Below are positions 9,491-18,244 of a DNA stretch of 64,000 nucleotides, one piece after another. Within the stretch, counting starts at the first letter, position 1, and the number at the start of each line of letters is the position of its first letter. The DNA is from Candidatus Poribacteria bacterium (lineage in GTDB: Bacteria > Poribacteria > WGA-4E > WGA-3G), in NCBI GenBank assembly GCA_022821725.1, contig JAJEDB010000071.1, positions 1 to 64,000 of the forward strand, given 5' to 3'. Both the position numbers and the translations under genes were made by a program. The notes beneath the pieces were generated by a model that saw nothing but the letters and a program-made list of their open reading frames with translations, was not told the DNA's origin and did not search any database.

Positions 9491-10372
9491 CTATTTCATC
9501 TCATGCTGGCACAATGCTGTGTAATTAGCATTGACGAGTTCGACACCATAAAGCGCCATTCTATCCATGATTAGACGGATTGCGGGAATATTATTATCGA
9601 TTAAAATCGAGGAGCGATTGTGCAGTGCTGCAGACTCACCGAGTGTGCCGCTGCCCGCAAAAAAATCTAAAAGGGTATCACCGGGTGAAGAATGCACCTT
9701 GACGATACGATTAAGGATTCCGAGCGGTTTCTGCGTTGGATAGCCTGTCTTCTCACTCCCATTGGTACTGACGATAGTATGCCACCAAACATCGGTCGGC
9801 GTTTTACCGCGCGCTGCCTTTGCTTTACCGACTAACCCAGGTGCCATATACGGAATCCTGTCCATCTCATCGAAGTTGAAGGTGTAGGACTCCGGTGTTT
9901 TGGCATACCACAAGATGTTATCGTGTTTCGCAGGCCACTTCGATTTGGGTCTCCCACCGTAATCGTAAGCCCAAATAATCTCATTGACGAAAGATGCGCG
10001 TCCGAAAATCTCATCAAGCATCACCTTACAATAATGCACTTCGCGATAATCGATATGGAGGAAGAAACTGCCGTGCGGATGCAGCACACGATACGCCTCT
10101 TCAAAACGAGGTCGCAAAAATTGCAAATAGGCATCCGAACTCTCAAACTGATCGGTGTAATGCGTGGTCTTGCCTTTGCGGGTTCGGTATGTTCTGCCTT
10201 GGAAGCCGATCCGATCACCCTCGGCATCCGGCTCAACTTGGATCTCCGTCCGCTGTTGAAGTTTCCCTGTGTTAAACGGCGGATCAATATAAATCAGGTT
10301 GACGCTTTCATCAGGAACATACTTCTGAAGAATTTCGAGGTTATCACCGTAATAGAGTTGATGCTTAGACAT
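9491..10372 (-). CDS. Site-specific DNA methyltransferase (beta-class N6-A/N4-C)
   Basis: LIYIDPPFNTGK catalytic motif near N-terminus, YPTQKPLGILNRIV and LLDFFAGSGTLGESA SAM-binding motif near C-terminus. Confidence 0.9.
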   Translation of the reverse strand: MSKHQLYYGDNLEILQKYVPDESVNLIYIDPPFNTGKLQQRTEIQVEPDAEGDRIGFQGRTYRTRKGKTTHYTDQFESSDAYLQFLRPRFEEAYRVLHPHGSFFLHIDYREVHYCKVMLDEIFGRASFVNEIIWAYDYGGRPKSKWPAKHDNILWYAKTPESYTFNFDEMDRIPYMAPGLVGKAKAARGKTPTDVWWHTIVSTNGSEKTGYPTQKPLGILNRIVKVHSSPGDTLLDFFAGSGTLGESAALHNRSSILIDNNIPAIRLIMDRMALYGVELVNANYTALCQHEMK

Positions 10373-10600
10373 TCGATCTCCTGTTCTGTATACAATAGGG
10401 TGTGAGCGATCTTCTTTCTACAAGAGGCAAAAGGAATCAGTTTCAGTTTTTAATATCGCTTGCGATTTTCGTTCCCTTTTCCTCATCAGAATTATACCAG
10501 TGTTATGGCAATTTATCAAGTTTCCGTATGTTATGTTGAGGCACATGAGATTTTTCTTGACGCAACAAAATATTTCGTGTAAAATTTTAAGAGCGGTATT

Positions 10601-10723
10601 ATGAGACTCGCTGAAATCTGGGAATGGAAGTTCTTTCTCGGTATTATGGGCTGTCTGACTGCCACCTTTTTTGGATTCGGGTCGCTTCTAATTTTTTGTT
10701 TCTTTGCGCAGGAGTTTCGTTGA
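10601..10723 (+). CDS. Small membrane protein (40 aa)
   Basis: MRLAEIWEWKFFLGIMGCLTATFFGFGSLLIFCFFAQEFR, one TM helix; ends 3 nt before the ruvX ATG; below the ORF-track length cutoff. Confidence 0.45.
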   Translation: MRLAEIWEWKFFLGIMGCLTATFFGFGSLLIFCFFAQEFR

Positions 10724-10726
10724 AAA

Positions 10727-11173
10727 ATGGAAATTCTACTCGGATTAGATATCGGTGATACACGGATTGGGGTTGCGCTCAGTGATGCTCTCGGTGTTGC
10801 GGCACATCCACTGTGCACGCTCACCCGAAAGAATCGGCGGGTCGATTTAATTGCGATCTCGGATCTGGTTTCTATCCATAAGGTGGAATGTGTCGTGATC
10901 GGCTTACCCATCTCTCTTGACGGCTCCATTGGGACACAAGCACAGAAGATCCAGAAGTTTGCAGAACGTTTGGAGCAGGTCATTGACATTCCGATCAAAT
11001 TTCAGGATGAACGCTTTACAACCGCTGAAGCAGCAGATATTTTGCGTGAACTTAACAAAGACACAAAAACAGAGAAAGAACTTATCGATGAGGTGGCGGC
11101 GGTAATTATTCTTACAGACTATTTGAATAGCGAGCGGGAGATTTCTAACGATGTCCAGAGCCCCATCGTTTAA
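10727..11173 (+). CDS. ruvX: Holliday junction resolvase RuvX/YqgF family
   Basis: LLGLDIGDTRIGVALSD, VVIGLPISLDGSIG, QDERFTTAEA. Confidence 0.93.
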   Translation: MEILLGLDIGDTRIGVALSDALGVAAHPLCTLTRKNRRVDLIAISDLVSIHKVECVVIGLPISLDGSIGTQAQKIQKFAERLEQVIDIPIKFQDERFTTAEAADILRELNKDTKTEKELIDEVAAVIILTDYLNSEREISNDVQSPIV

Positions 11174-12203
11174 AATTCTCTCAAGAACACGGAAGATTCA
11201 TGTAGGCATACTGACGCTCTGCTGTCTTAGTGCTCTTTGTATCATTATCCTGCTGATTGGGGTATCCCTGACGCGTCCGCCTACATCGTCAGAAGAAGTT
11301 GTCAATTTTGACGTGCCAGTGGGGAGTAGCTCCCGGACAATCGCAAAGCAATTAATTGCGCAAAAGTTGATACGCAGCGAACATGTCTTTCGTTTAGCTG
11401 TCCGATATAGAGGGACCGGTAAACGCCTACAAGCTGGAACCTATGTGTTACGGCGGAACATGGCACTGTGGGACTTACTCGATGAATTTGAAAAGGGACA
11501 GGTTACACTCGTTAGCTGGACGGTGCCAGAGGGTTTAACAACAGCCGCCATTGCTGAACTTTGGGAAACGAGCGGCTTTGGCACAGCGGCGGCATTTCGG
11601 AAAGCCTCCAAATCCCAGCATTTGTTGGATCGGTATGGACTGACAGACAAAACTGTGGAAGGCTATCTTTTTCCGAATACATACAAATTCGCAAAAGGCA
11701 CAACAACTGAGAAAGTTGTTGAGATGATGCTCGATGAATTTAAACGGCAATGGACAGAAAAATTTGAGGAGGAGGCACAAAATTTAGGGCGTACCCGTCA
11801 CGAAATCGTAACGCTTGCTTCTGTCATTGAAAAGGAAGCACAATCCGATCCGGAACGTCCCCGTATTTCAAGTGTCTTTCATAACCGACTCACACGAAAG
11901 TGGAAACTTCAGGCAGATCCAACAGTGCTTTATGCCTTAGGGAACCCAAAAAGTCCCTTAACGAAAGCCGATCTACAGGTGGAGTCGCCTTATAACACCT
12001 ATAAATACAAGGGTTTACCCCCTGGCCCCATTGCGAATCCGGGGATTGATTCAATTGTAGCCGCACTGCGACCCGAAAAAACAGACTATCTCTACTTCGT
12101 GGCGATAGGCGAAGGAAAGCACCACTTTTCAAAGACGCTTTCAGAACACAATAGAATGATACGAAAAATGCGGCGTGCTTCTCGTAAGCATGTCCGGCAG
12201 TGA
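11151..12203 (+). CDS. mltG: Endolytic murein transglycosylase MltG
   Basis: TM plus YceG domain: VEGYLFPNTYKF, ASVIEKEAQSDPERPRISSVFHNRL, LQADPTVLYALG, YNTYKYKGLPPGPIANPG. Confidence 0.95.
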   Translation: MSRAPSFKILSRTRKIHVGILTLCCLSALCIIILLIGVSLTRPPTSSEEVVNFDVPVGSSSRTIAKQLIAQKLIRSEHVFRLAVRYRGTGKRLQAGTYVLRRNMALWDLLDEFEKGQVTLVSWTVPEGLTTAAIAELWETSGFGTAAAFRKASKSQHLLDRYGLTDKTVEGYLFPNTYKFAKGTTTEKVVEMMLDEFKRQWTEKFEEEAQNLGRTRHEIVTLASVIEKEAQSDPERPRISSVFHNRLTRKWKLQADPTVLYALGNPKSPLTKADLQVESPYNTYKYKGLPPGPIANPGIDSIVAALRPEKTDYLYFVAIGEGKHHFSKTLSEHNRMIRKMRRASRKHVRQ

Positions 12204-12264
12204 TAACAAAACAGCGGTCGGTTCTCCGTCGGCAGTCACTCGGATGGCAGGGTGGACCGGTGAA

Positions 12265-12345
12265 AAGATGGGTACTCAAACCGAAGAACCCTCCATCTTC
12301 CATGCGAAAACGCAAGCCCCAACGGGGCGAAATGTGTATAGGAAT
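12265..12345. repeat. Palindrome-rich intergenic repeat upstream of lpxC/fabZ
   Basis: AAGATGG...CCATCTT inverted repeat (12265-12299) followed by CAAGCCCCAACGGGGCGAAATGTGTATAGG, related to the reverse-strand 24005-24058 sequence. Confidence 0.6.
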
Positions 12346-12353
12346 AAAAGCGA

Positions 12354-13640
12354 ATGGCAACAGCTGATTTACAGCAAACAATTCAAAATGAAATAACAAT
12401 GACAGGCAAAGGGTTAATGTTGGGAGAACCTGTGACATTAACCTTGAAACCAGCCCCCGCGGACTCCGGCATCGTCTTTCGACGGGTGGATCTCGCGGGT
12501 GCCCCAGAAGTGAAGGTATGTCAGGAAAACTGGGCGGATATTCTGCCGCGATGCACCAGTTTACGCAGCGGTGACACAGCCGTCAGCAGCATCGAACACA
12601 TCCTCTCAGCACTCGGTGGTCTCGGCGTTGACAACGCGACAGTGGAACTTGACGCATCGGAACCCCCTGGGCTTGATGGGAGTGCGGTGCCATACGTCGA
12701 AAATATTCAAGCCGTAGGACTTGTCCCACAAGATATACCCCGAAAGTTTATTGAAGTCACAGAGCCGTTTGCGGTCTCTGTAGCGGATAAGCAACTCGTG
12801 TTGCTACCTGCCGACGCGTTCGAGGTGACATTCGTTTACGCACATCCACAGACGAAACCACAAACAACGACCCTCAAAATAACCCCAGAATCATACGCTC
12901 GCGACATCGCACCCGCCCGGAGTTTTTGTTTTGAAGATGAGATTGAAGCACTACAAGCACTCGGTATTGGGAAAGGGGCAAGTTACGACAATGTCGTCGT
13001 TATCAATGCCGAAGGTGAATCCAGCATACCTCTGCGGTTCGAAGACGAGTTTGTGCGCCATAAAATCCTTGATTTGATTGGCGATCTCTACTTAGCTGGA
13101 CACATGCCGAAGGCACATGTTCTGGCAATGCGGACCGGACATCTGTTCCATGCGGAATTCGTGCAAGCCCTCGCCGATGCGGGTCACCTTCAACAGACAC
13201 CTGTTCAAGAACCGATTGAGGTCATGGATATCTATGAAGTGCTGCCACACCGACATCCAATGTGCATGGTGGATAGAGTTATTGAATACGAAAGTAAAAA
13301 ACGCGCCGTAGGCATCAAGAACGTGACTTATAACGAACCCATTTATGAGGGGCATTTTCCGACGCGCCCTGTGATGCCAGGGGTGTTACAAATTGAAGCA
13401 CTCGCACAACTCGCAGCATGGCTCGTCCTTCGAGACATCGGCAAGGAAGGGGAACTTGGCTATTTCCGCTCAATCAACAAGGCAACATTCCGACGCGCTG
13501 TCATTCCAGGGGACCAACTCCGACTGGAAATAGAGGTCGCCCAACTACGGAGCCGAATTGCACGCATTGAAGGACGCGTCTACGTAGAAGACAAACTCGC
13601 TACAGAAGCAGAACTGTCAATCGTATTGGCATCTGTCTGA
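12354..13640 (+). CDS. lpxC/fabZ: Bifunctional LpxC deacetylase / FabZ dehydratase fusion
   Basis: LpxC half (TGKGLMLGEPVTL, SSIEHILSALGGLGVDNATVELD) followed by FabZ half (EVLPHRHPMCMVDRV, GHFPTRPVMPGVLQIEALAQLAAW). Confidence 0.94.
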   Translation: MATADLQQTIQNEITMTGKGLMLGEPVTLTLKPAPADSGIVFRRVDLAGAPEVKVCQENWADILPRCTSLRSGDTAVSSIEHILSALGGLGVDNATVELDASEPPGLDGSAVPYVENIQAVGLVPQDIPRKFIEVTEPFAVSVADKQLVLLPADAFEVTFVYAHPQTKPQTTTLKITPESYARDIAPARSFCFEDEIEALQALGIGKGASYDNVVVINAEGESSIPLRFEDEFVRHKILDLIGDLYLAGHMPKAHVLAMRTGHLFHAEFVQALADAGHLQQTPVQEPIEVMDIYEVLPHRHPMCMVDRVIEYESKKRAVGIKNVTYNEPIYEGHFPTRPVMPGVLQIEALAQLAAWLVLRDIGKEGELGYFRSINKATFRRAVIPGDQLRLEIEVAQLRSRIARIEGRVYVEDKLATEAELSIVLASV

Positions 13641-13689
13641 TTTATGGTTGTCAACTGACTGCTGATAACTACTAAACGGAGGGACATCT

Positions 13690-14511
13690 GTGCTAGAAAC
13701 CAACATTCACCCTACGGCTATTATCTCTCCAAAAGCAATATTGGAAGAAGGGGTTAAGATTGGCCCCTACAGTCTTGTCGGTGAAGAGGTCCATATAGGG
13801 CGCGGTACCGTGATTGGTCCCCACGTTCAGATTGAAAAATGGACAACTATTGGCGAAGAATGCAAAATCTTCTTCGGGGCTACCATCGGTAACGAATCGA
13901 AAGATCTGAAGTACGGGGGGTGGCGGAGTTATGTGAAAATCGGGAACCGCAATATACTCCGCGAATACGTCTCGATCTCCAGGTCATCTTTTGAAGAGGA
14001 AGCGACTATTGTTGGGGACAATAATCTGCTGATGAATTGGGTTAACCTCGCACACGATGCTATCGTCGGTAATCGAATAATCATGGCAAACTTTGTCTCG
14101 CTTGCAGGGCATGTCGTGATTGAAGATGATGTTCGACTGGGGGCGCATGCGGCACTGCACCAATACGTGCGCGTAGGCAAGATGGCAATGGCAGGAGGTT
14201 TCTCAAAGATCGTGCAGGATATTCCGCCCTTTGCTCTCTCCGCCGGACAACCCGCGCGTGTCCGAGACCTCAACCGTATCGGTATCCGAACCTCACGGAT
14301 TAACCCTTTATCACAACTCACACCTGAAACACTCGCGGCGTTAAAGAAGGCGTTCCGCATTTTGTTCCGATCAGGACTCCCCCTCAAGCATGCTGTCACC
14401 AGAGTCAGAGAAACACTTGAGCCAACGCCGGAAGTTGAATATTTACTCAAATTTATAGAAACCTCCAAACGCGGTATAGGGTTTAGTCAACCGAACCGGA
14501 CGCTTTCTTAA
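13690..14511 (+). CDS. lpxA: Acyl-ACP--UDP-N-acetylglucosamine O-acyltransferase LpxA (GTG start)
   Basis: IHPTAIISPKA...GVKIGPYSLVGEEV hexapeptide repeats, order after lpxC/fabZ. Confidence 0.93.
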   Translation: MLETNIHPTAIISPKAILEEGVKIGPYSLVGEEVHIGRGTVIGPHVQIEKWTTIGEECKIFFGATIGNESKDLKYGGWRSYVKIGNRNILREYVSISRSSFEEEATIVGDNNLLMNWVNLAHDAIVGNRIIMANFVSLAGHVVIEDDVRLGAHAALHQYVRVGKMAMAGGFSKIVQDIPPFALSAGQPARVRDLNRIGIRTSRINPLSQLTPETLAALKKAFRILFRSGLPLKHAVTRVRETLEPTPEVEYLLKFIETSKRGIGFSQPNRTLS

Positions 14512-14577
14512 TGTTCCTTGTGGTTCGATTAGGTGGGTTTCAAGTTTGTCATTTCTCGGCAAGGTAACATTAAAAAT
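14508..14577. repeat. Mini-copy of the TIR element between lpxA and lpxI
   Basis: TTAATGTTCCTTGTGG (14508-14523) and CGGCAAGGTAACATTAAAAAT (14557-14577) face each other; contains the lpxA stop and the lpxI SD/start. Confidence 0.65.
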
Positions 14578-15379
14578 GGAAAAATTGGGTATCATTGCAG
14601 GCGCAGGTGAACTCCCCGTGCTATTAGCACGTGCCGCTGTTGCCCATGAACGACAACCCGTTATCATCCAAATCACCAAGTCTGATGCGCAACGCTTTGC
14701 CGGAATCGAATGTGAACTTCATACGTATGGCGTGGGTCAGATTCGAAGGATCGCCCGAACCCTTCTCAATTCAGGCGTGAAAGAGGTTGTGATCCTCGGG
14801 AAAGTCGAAAAAAACATCCTCCTGCGTCCCTTTCAAATTGATACGACCACGATTAAAATTCTGGTCCAGAACCGGCGTGAAAAACCTTCCGTAATCGTCA
14901 ACGCGGCACTGAACTATCTCGAATCTGCCGGACTTACCATCCTCACCCAAGATCAGTATCTCCAACATCTGCTTCCACAGCCCAGCGTTTTAACGACTCG
15001 ACAACCGACCGCGAGCCAATGGACAGATATTGAACTCGGCATTAGTATCGCCCGCCAGATAGCAAACATGGATATTGGGCAAACAGTTGTGGTTAAGAAT
15101 CAGATTGTCCTTGCTATGGAAGCCATCGAAGGAACGGACGCGACTATTCAGAGGGGTGGAAATTTGGGAAAGCAGGGAATCGTTGTTGCGAAAGCCGCAG
15201 CCGAGAACCACGATTTTCGTATTGATGTGCCGACGGTGGGACTGCAAACACTTGAGGTGCTCCATGAAGTTAAAGCGAGTGTGTTAGCAGTCGAAGCGTG
15301 CCGAACTTTTATGATAGATGCCGATGTGCTGATTCAGCAAGCAGACCGCCGGAAGATCGCAATCGTTGCTGTAGAGTAA
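14576..15379 (+). CDS. lpxI: UDP-2,3-diacylglucosamine diphosphatase LpxI
   Basis: MEKLGIIAGAGELPVLLARAA; KEVVILGKVEK; VEAIEGTDATIQRGG family motifs. ORF-track N-terminus MSFLGKVTLK is repeat-derived. Confidence 0.9.
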   Translation: MEKLGIIAGAGELPVLLARAAVAHERQPVIIQITKSDAQRFAGIECELHTYGVGQIRRIARTLLNSGVKEVVILGKVEKNILLRPFQIDTTTIKILVQNRREKPSVIVNAALNYLESAGLTILTQDQYLQHLLPQPSVLTTRQPTASQWTDIELGISIARQIANMDIGQTVVVKNQIVLAMEAIEGTDATIQRGGNLGKQGIVVAKAAAENHDFRIDVPTVGLQTLEVLHEVKASVLAVEACRTFMIDADVLIQQADRRKIAIVAVE

Positions 15380-15380
15380 C

Positions 15381-15412
15381 AAAAAAACGGAGGTAGTCAA
15401 TAACCACCTCCG
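15381..15412 (-). terminator. Rho-independent terminator between convergent lpxI and selW
   Basis: CGGAGGTAGTCAATAACCACCTCCG stem-loop (15388-15412); followed on minus strand by seven T (A run at 15381-15387). Confidence 0.7.
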
Positions 15413-15430
15413 CCTTTCTAAAGACGCTGG

Positions 15431-15664
15431 TTACGCTGCTGCGTCCATTGCGGCTGTTATCTGCTCCGTGGTCGGAAACTGTCCGGTTTCTAACTTTGAA
15501 TAGAGCAGTGTCCCGTTCAGCGAGACTTCAAAAGCCCCACCACTACCGGGGATTAGATCGACTGTCTTAACCGCCGCACCATATTTCTGTTTCAAGGCAT
15601 CTGCCAAACTGGCTGCCCGTGGTTGGTAGTTTCAAGCCGTGCAGTATTCGATTCTCACTTCCAT
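15431..15664 (-). CDS. SelW/Rdx-family selenoprotein (in-frame UGA read as Sec)
   Basis: Minus strand: MEVRIEYCTAUNYQPRAASLADALKQKYGAAVKTVDLIPGSGGAFEVSLNGTLLYSKLETGQFPTTEQITAAMDAAA*, U = TGA at 15634-15632; SD GAGGAGG; CxxU in the position of the Rdx CxxC/CxxU motif; hairpin 15596-15617 just 3' of the UGA. Confidence 0.85.
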
Positions 15665-15987
15665 GGATATTGTTCCTCCTCAATTAATTTTGACATTGCC
15701 TGTCGCCATAAATTCAATCGTCTATCTTAAAATTTTACAACAAACAGTGGAAAATTGCAAATTTTTTCGTACCTTTACAAATTAGTGAAGATTGGCACAG
15801 ATTTTGCTACATATCGGTGTAAATACTCGATTCCGTCAAGAAACTGAAAAGGTACCTAAAGTCTGTAAAATTGTTCCGAGGTAGCAGGATACCTCAACAG
15901 TTTCAGGCACACCGCAACTTTAGCACACTTGCAAACTTTCAAGCGTGGAACTCACCGATGCGAAGTCAGCACATAGGTGTTTAAATT

Positions 15988-16788
15988 ATGAACAGGTCTA
16001 TCCAATTTCTGAACAAGTCTCTATCTTTATCTATCTGCGTCCACTTGATAGGCGTCGCAATTGCAGCGCTATCCATCGTCGGAACAGTAGACAAACATGG
16101 CGATGCGATTGTCGCAGAATTTGTCTCGTTCCCAGAGACACAACAGATCCGCGAGCCACGTCCGAAACTCAAAGTGCCAGCATTAACACAGATAGACTTC
16201 ATCCGCCCACAACCAGAACCTATTCGGACGATTTCAGAAGCCGTCCACATACCACACAGCAAAACACAACTCGCTGTCGATACGCTCCCGGTCTCGAGTA
16301 TTCATCAGACAACGCCGACAGAAATTGGAATAGAGGGTGTAAAAACACTTCAGGGTAGCTTACCGCTTCGGGCACCCGATCGGGGTTCACAACCGCTCCG
16401 TTTGACCTCCAAAGGGATACCCCGTCCAGAGTGGACATTGACCCCAACCGTCATTGCAAGCACTGAAGTCTCTGAACTACCACCAGTGCCAGCACTGCAG
16501 GAGGAACCCACACAAGATGCCCGGTTCTTCCGTAAAATCGATCCGATATATCCCGAATCTGCCCGGCTTTCCCACACGGAAGGACTCGTTGTGTTGGAAG
16601 CGACAATCGGTACAGATGGCATCGCGAGAGACATTAAAGTTATCAAGGTAATTGAGGTCGGTGGATTAGGGTGTGAAGAAGCCGCAATTACGGCACTCAA
16701 AGCGTCCCGATTCGTGCCAGCGAAACGGGGCAAAGAGGTTGTCAGTCAACGTCTGCGTATCCCCTACCGTTTCCAGTTTAAAAGTTAG
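15988..16788 (+). CDS. TonB-family energy transducer
   Basis: N-terminal TM, proline-rich linker, C-terminal IDPIYPESARLSHTEGLVVLEATIGTDG...ALKASRFVPAKR. Confidence 0.88.
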   Translation: MNRSIQFLNKSLSLSICVHLIGVAIAALSIVGTVDKHGDAIVAEFVSFPETQQIREPRPKLKVPALTQIDFIRPQPEPIRTISEAVHIPHSKTQLAVDTLPVSSIHQTTPTEIGIEGVKTLQGSLPLRAPDRGSQPLRLTSKGIPRPEWTLTPTVIASTEVSELPPVPALQEEPTQDARFFRKIDPIYPESARLSHTEGLVVLEATIGTDGIARDIKVIKVIEVGGLGCEEAAITALKASRFVPAKRGKEVVSQRLRIPYRFQFKS

Positions 16789-16950
16789 GTATCTCGGCGA
16801 TGATCTCCTATCTAACACCGTAAACTCTACGTGTGTCTCCCCCTATAGCAAAATAAAAATACTTGCACTATCCATATATCCCCCCTATAATCTTCACTAT
16901 TGAATCCAATGATACGGGGATTATTTCTGCCATTTCTAAGGAGATAAAAG

Positions 16951-17700
16951 ATGGATATTCGACTTAACGATAAGGTGGCTGTGATTACTGGTGCATCCAC
17001 AGGTATTGGTGCCGCAACCGCGATTGAATATGCGAAAGCAGGCGCGAAAGTCGTTTGCGGCGATATCAATGAAAAAGACGCTCAAAAAACACTTAATACA
17101 ATTGTTGAAGCAGGGGGGATTGCTAAATTTCAACGCACCGATGTCACCGTCGAAACTGAAGTAGCGGATTTGATGGAAATCGCTGATACGGAATACGGCG
17201 GGATTGACATCTTGGTAACTTCCGCAGGTGTCCTGCGTGGGCCGAGTGTCCGCATCGATGATTTTGAAGCTGCGACCTTTGATTCAGTTATCGATGTGAA
17301 TCTCAAAGGCACTTTCTTCGCTCTCAAACACGCTGTTCCAATAATGAAACGCGGGGGTGGTGTTATCCTGTGTATCGCCTCTGGTGCCGGGGTCCGCGGT
17401 GGCAGTTCCTCGGTTGCTTATGCGTCCAGCAAGGGGGGTGTTAATGGGCTTGTCATGACGGTAGAAAATCAGGTTGCGTCAATGAATATCCGTATGCATA
17501 CCATCTGTCCCGGTGGACTCGCAACCCCACTCAAACTCGGACAGATCGCAGAATCGGCGAAGCGGGACGGGCAAGACCCAGATGCGGCGGTCGCGAATGC
17601 CCGGAACTCACTTGGTGACCCAGCGGGGGTCGCACGGGTCCTCACATTCCTCGCCTCCGATGCAGGCGCATACACCCGCGGTCAAATTTTCACGAGATGA
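16951..17700 (+). CDS. SDR-family oxidoreductase
   Basis: VITGASTGIGAATA, YASSKGGV catalytic YxxxK. Confidence 0.92.
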   Translation: MDIRLNDKVAVITGASTGIGAATAIEYAKAGAKVVCGDINEKDAQKTLNTIVEAGGIAKFQRTDVTVETEVADLMEIADTEYGGIDILVTSAGVLRGPSVRIDDFEAATFDSVIDVNLKGTFFALKHAVPIMKRGGGVILCIASGAGVRGGSSSVAYASSKGGVNGLVMTVENQVASMNIRMHTICPGGLATPLKLGQIAESAKRDGQDPDAAVANARNSLGDPAGVARVLTFLASDAGAYTRGQIFTR

Positions 17701-17702
17701 AC

Positions 17703-18065
17703 CTATGCGGAAAAAGCATAGTCAAAATTCAGCCACAAACTCTTTGAATAGCGGTAGAAGAGAACGGGGAAGATCGCGGAAAAGAGTGCCCACACACTTA
17801 AATTAACGTAGAAAGGAATGGAAGTCAAAGTCTCAAATAGAAAATAGCTTGGAAAAGCGATAAGGACTGTCGCGCCGTAATTGAGGTACATGGCACCGAC
17901 AAAGTAACCCGATTCTCGTTCAAACTTCAAATCACAGACGCTGCAATGGGTGAACATCCTGAAATAGGTTTGAAACAGCGCGCCTTCACCGCACCGGGGA
18001 CATTTCAGTTGAAAACTACGTCGCAGGATTTTACCAAGGTTTTTAATTTTACCTTGCGGAGTCAT
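17703..18065 (-). CDS. DUF983-like small membrane protein
   Basis: KCPRCGEGALFQTYFRMFTHCSVCDLKFERESGYFVGAMYLNYG; start set to MTPQGKIKNLGKILRRSF, itself repeat-derived. Confidence 0.7.
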   Translation of the reverse strand: MTPQGKIKNLGKILRRSFQLKCPRCGEGALFQTYFRMFTHCSVCDLKFERESGYFVGAMYLNYGATVLIAFPSYFLFETLTSIPFYVNLSVWALFSAIFPVLFYRYSKSLWLNFDYAFSA

Positions 18066-18244
18066 AACGGGAAATTGCTGATGAAGTGCCTTTCTTAAAT
18101 CTGAAGAAACACCCAAGCAAAAACCCCTCCAAATGTAAAGCAAAGACAAATTATGCCATTTAAGGCATAATTTCATTACGGGCTCACGGTTGCGTGTTAA
18201 AAAACACACAGATTTTCAAACCCAATCGCGAAAAAACGATTGCG

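Noticed and set aside
10021-10287. Small ORFs overlapping the 9491-10372 methyltransferase
   Set aside because: Alternative-frame shadows of a conserved CDS.
15431-15664. Treating the selW-like frame as a pseudogene because of the TGA
   Set aside because: Only one stop, located exactly at the Sec position of the CxxU motif, with intact SD, frame and terminator; Sec decoding is the better explanation, pending selB/selC.
18040-18240. Full MITE-like element copy upstream of the DUF983 gene
   Set aside because: Left TIR (18040-18059) and internal motifs are clear but no convincing right TIR was found; kept only as supporting evidence.
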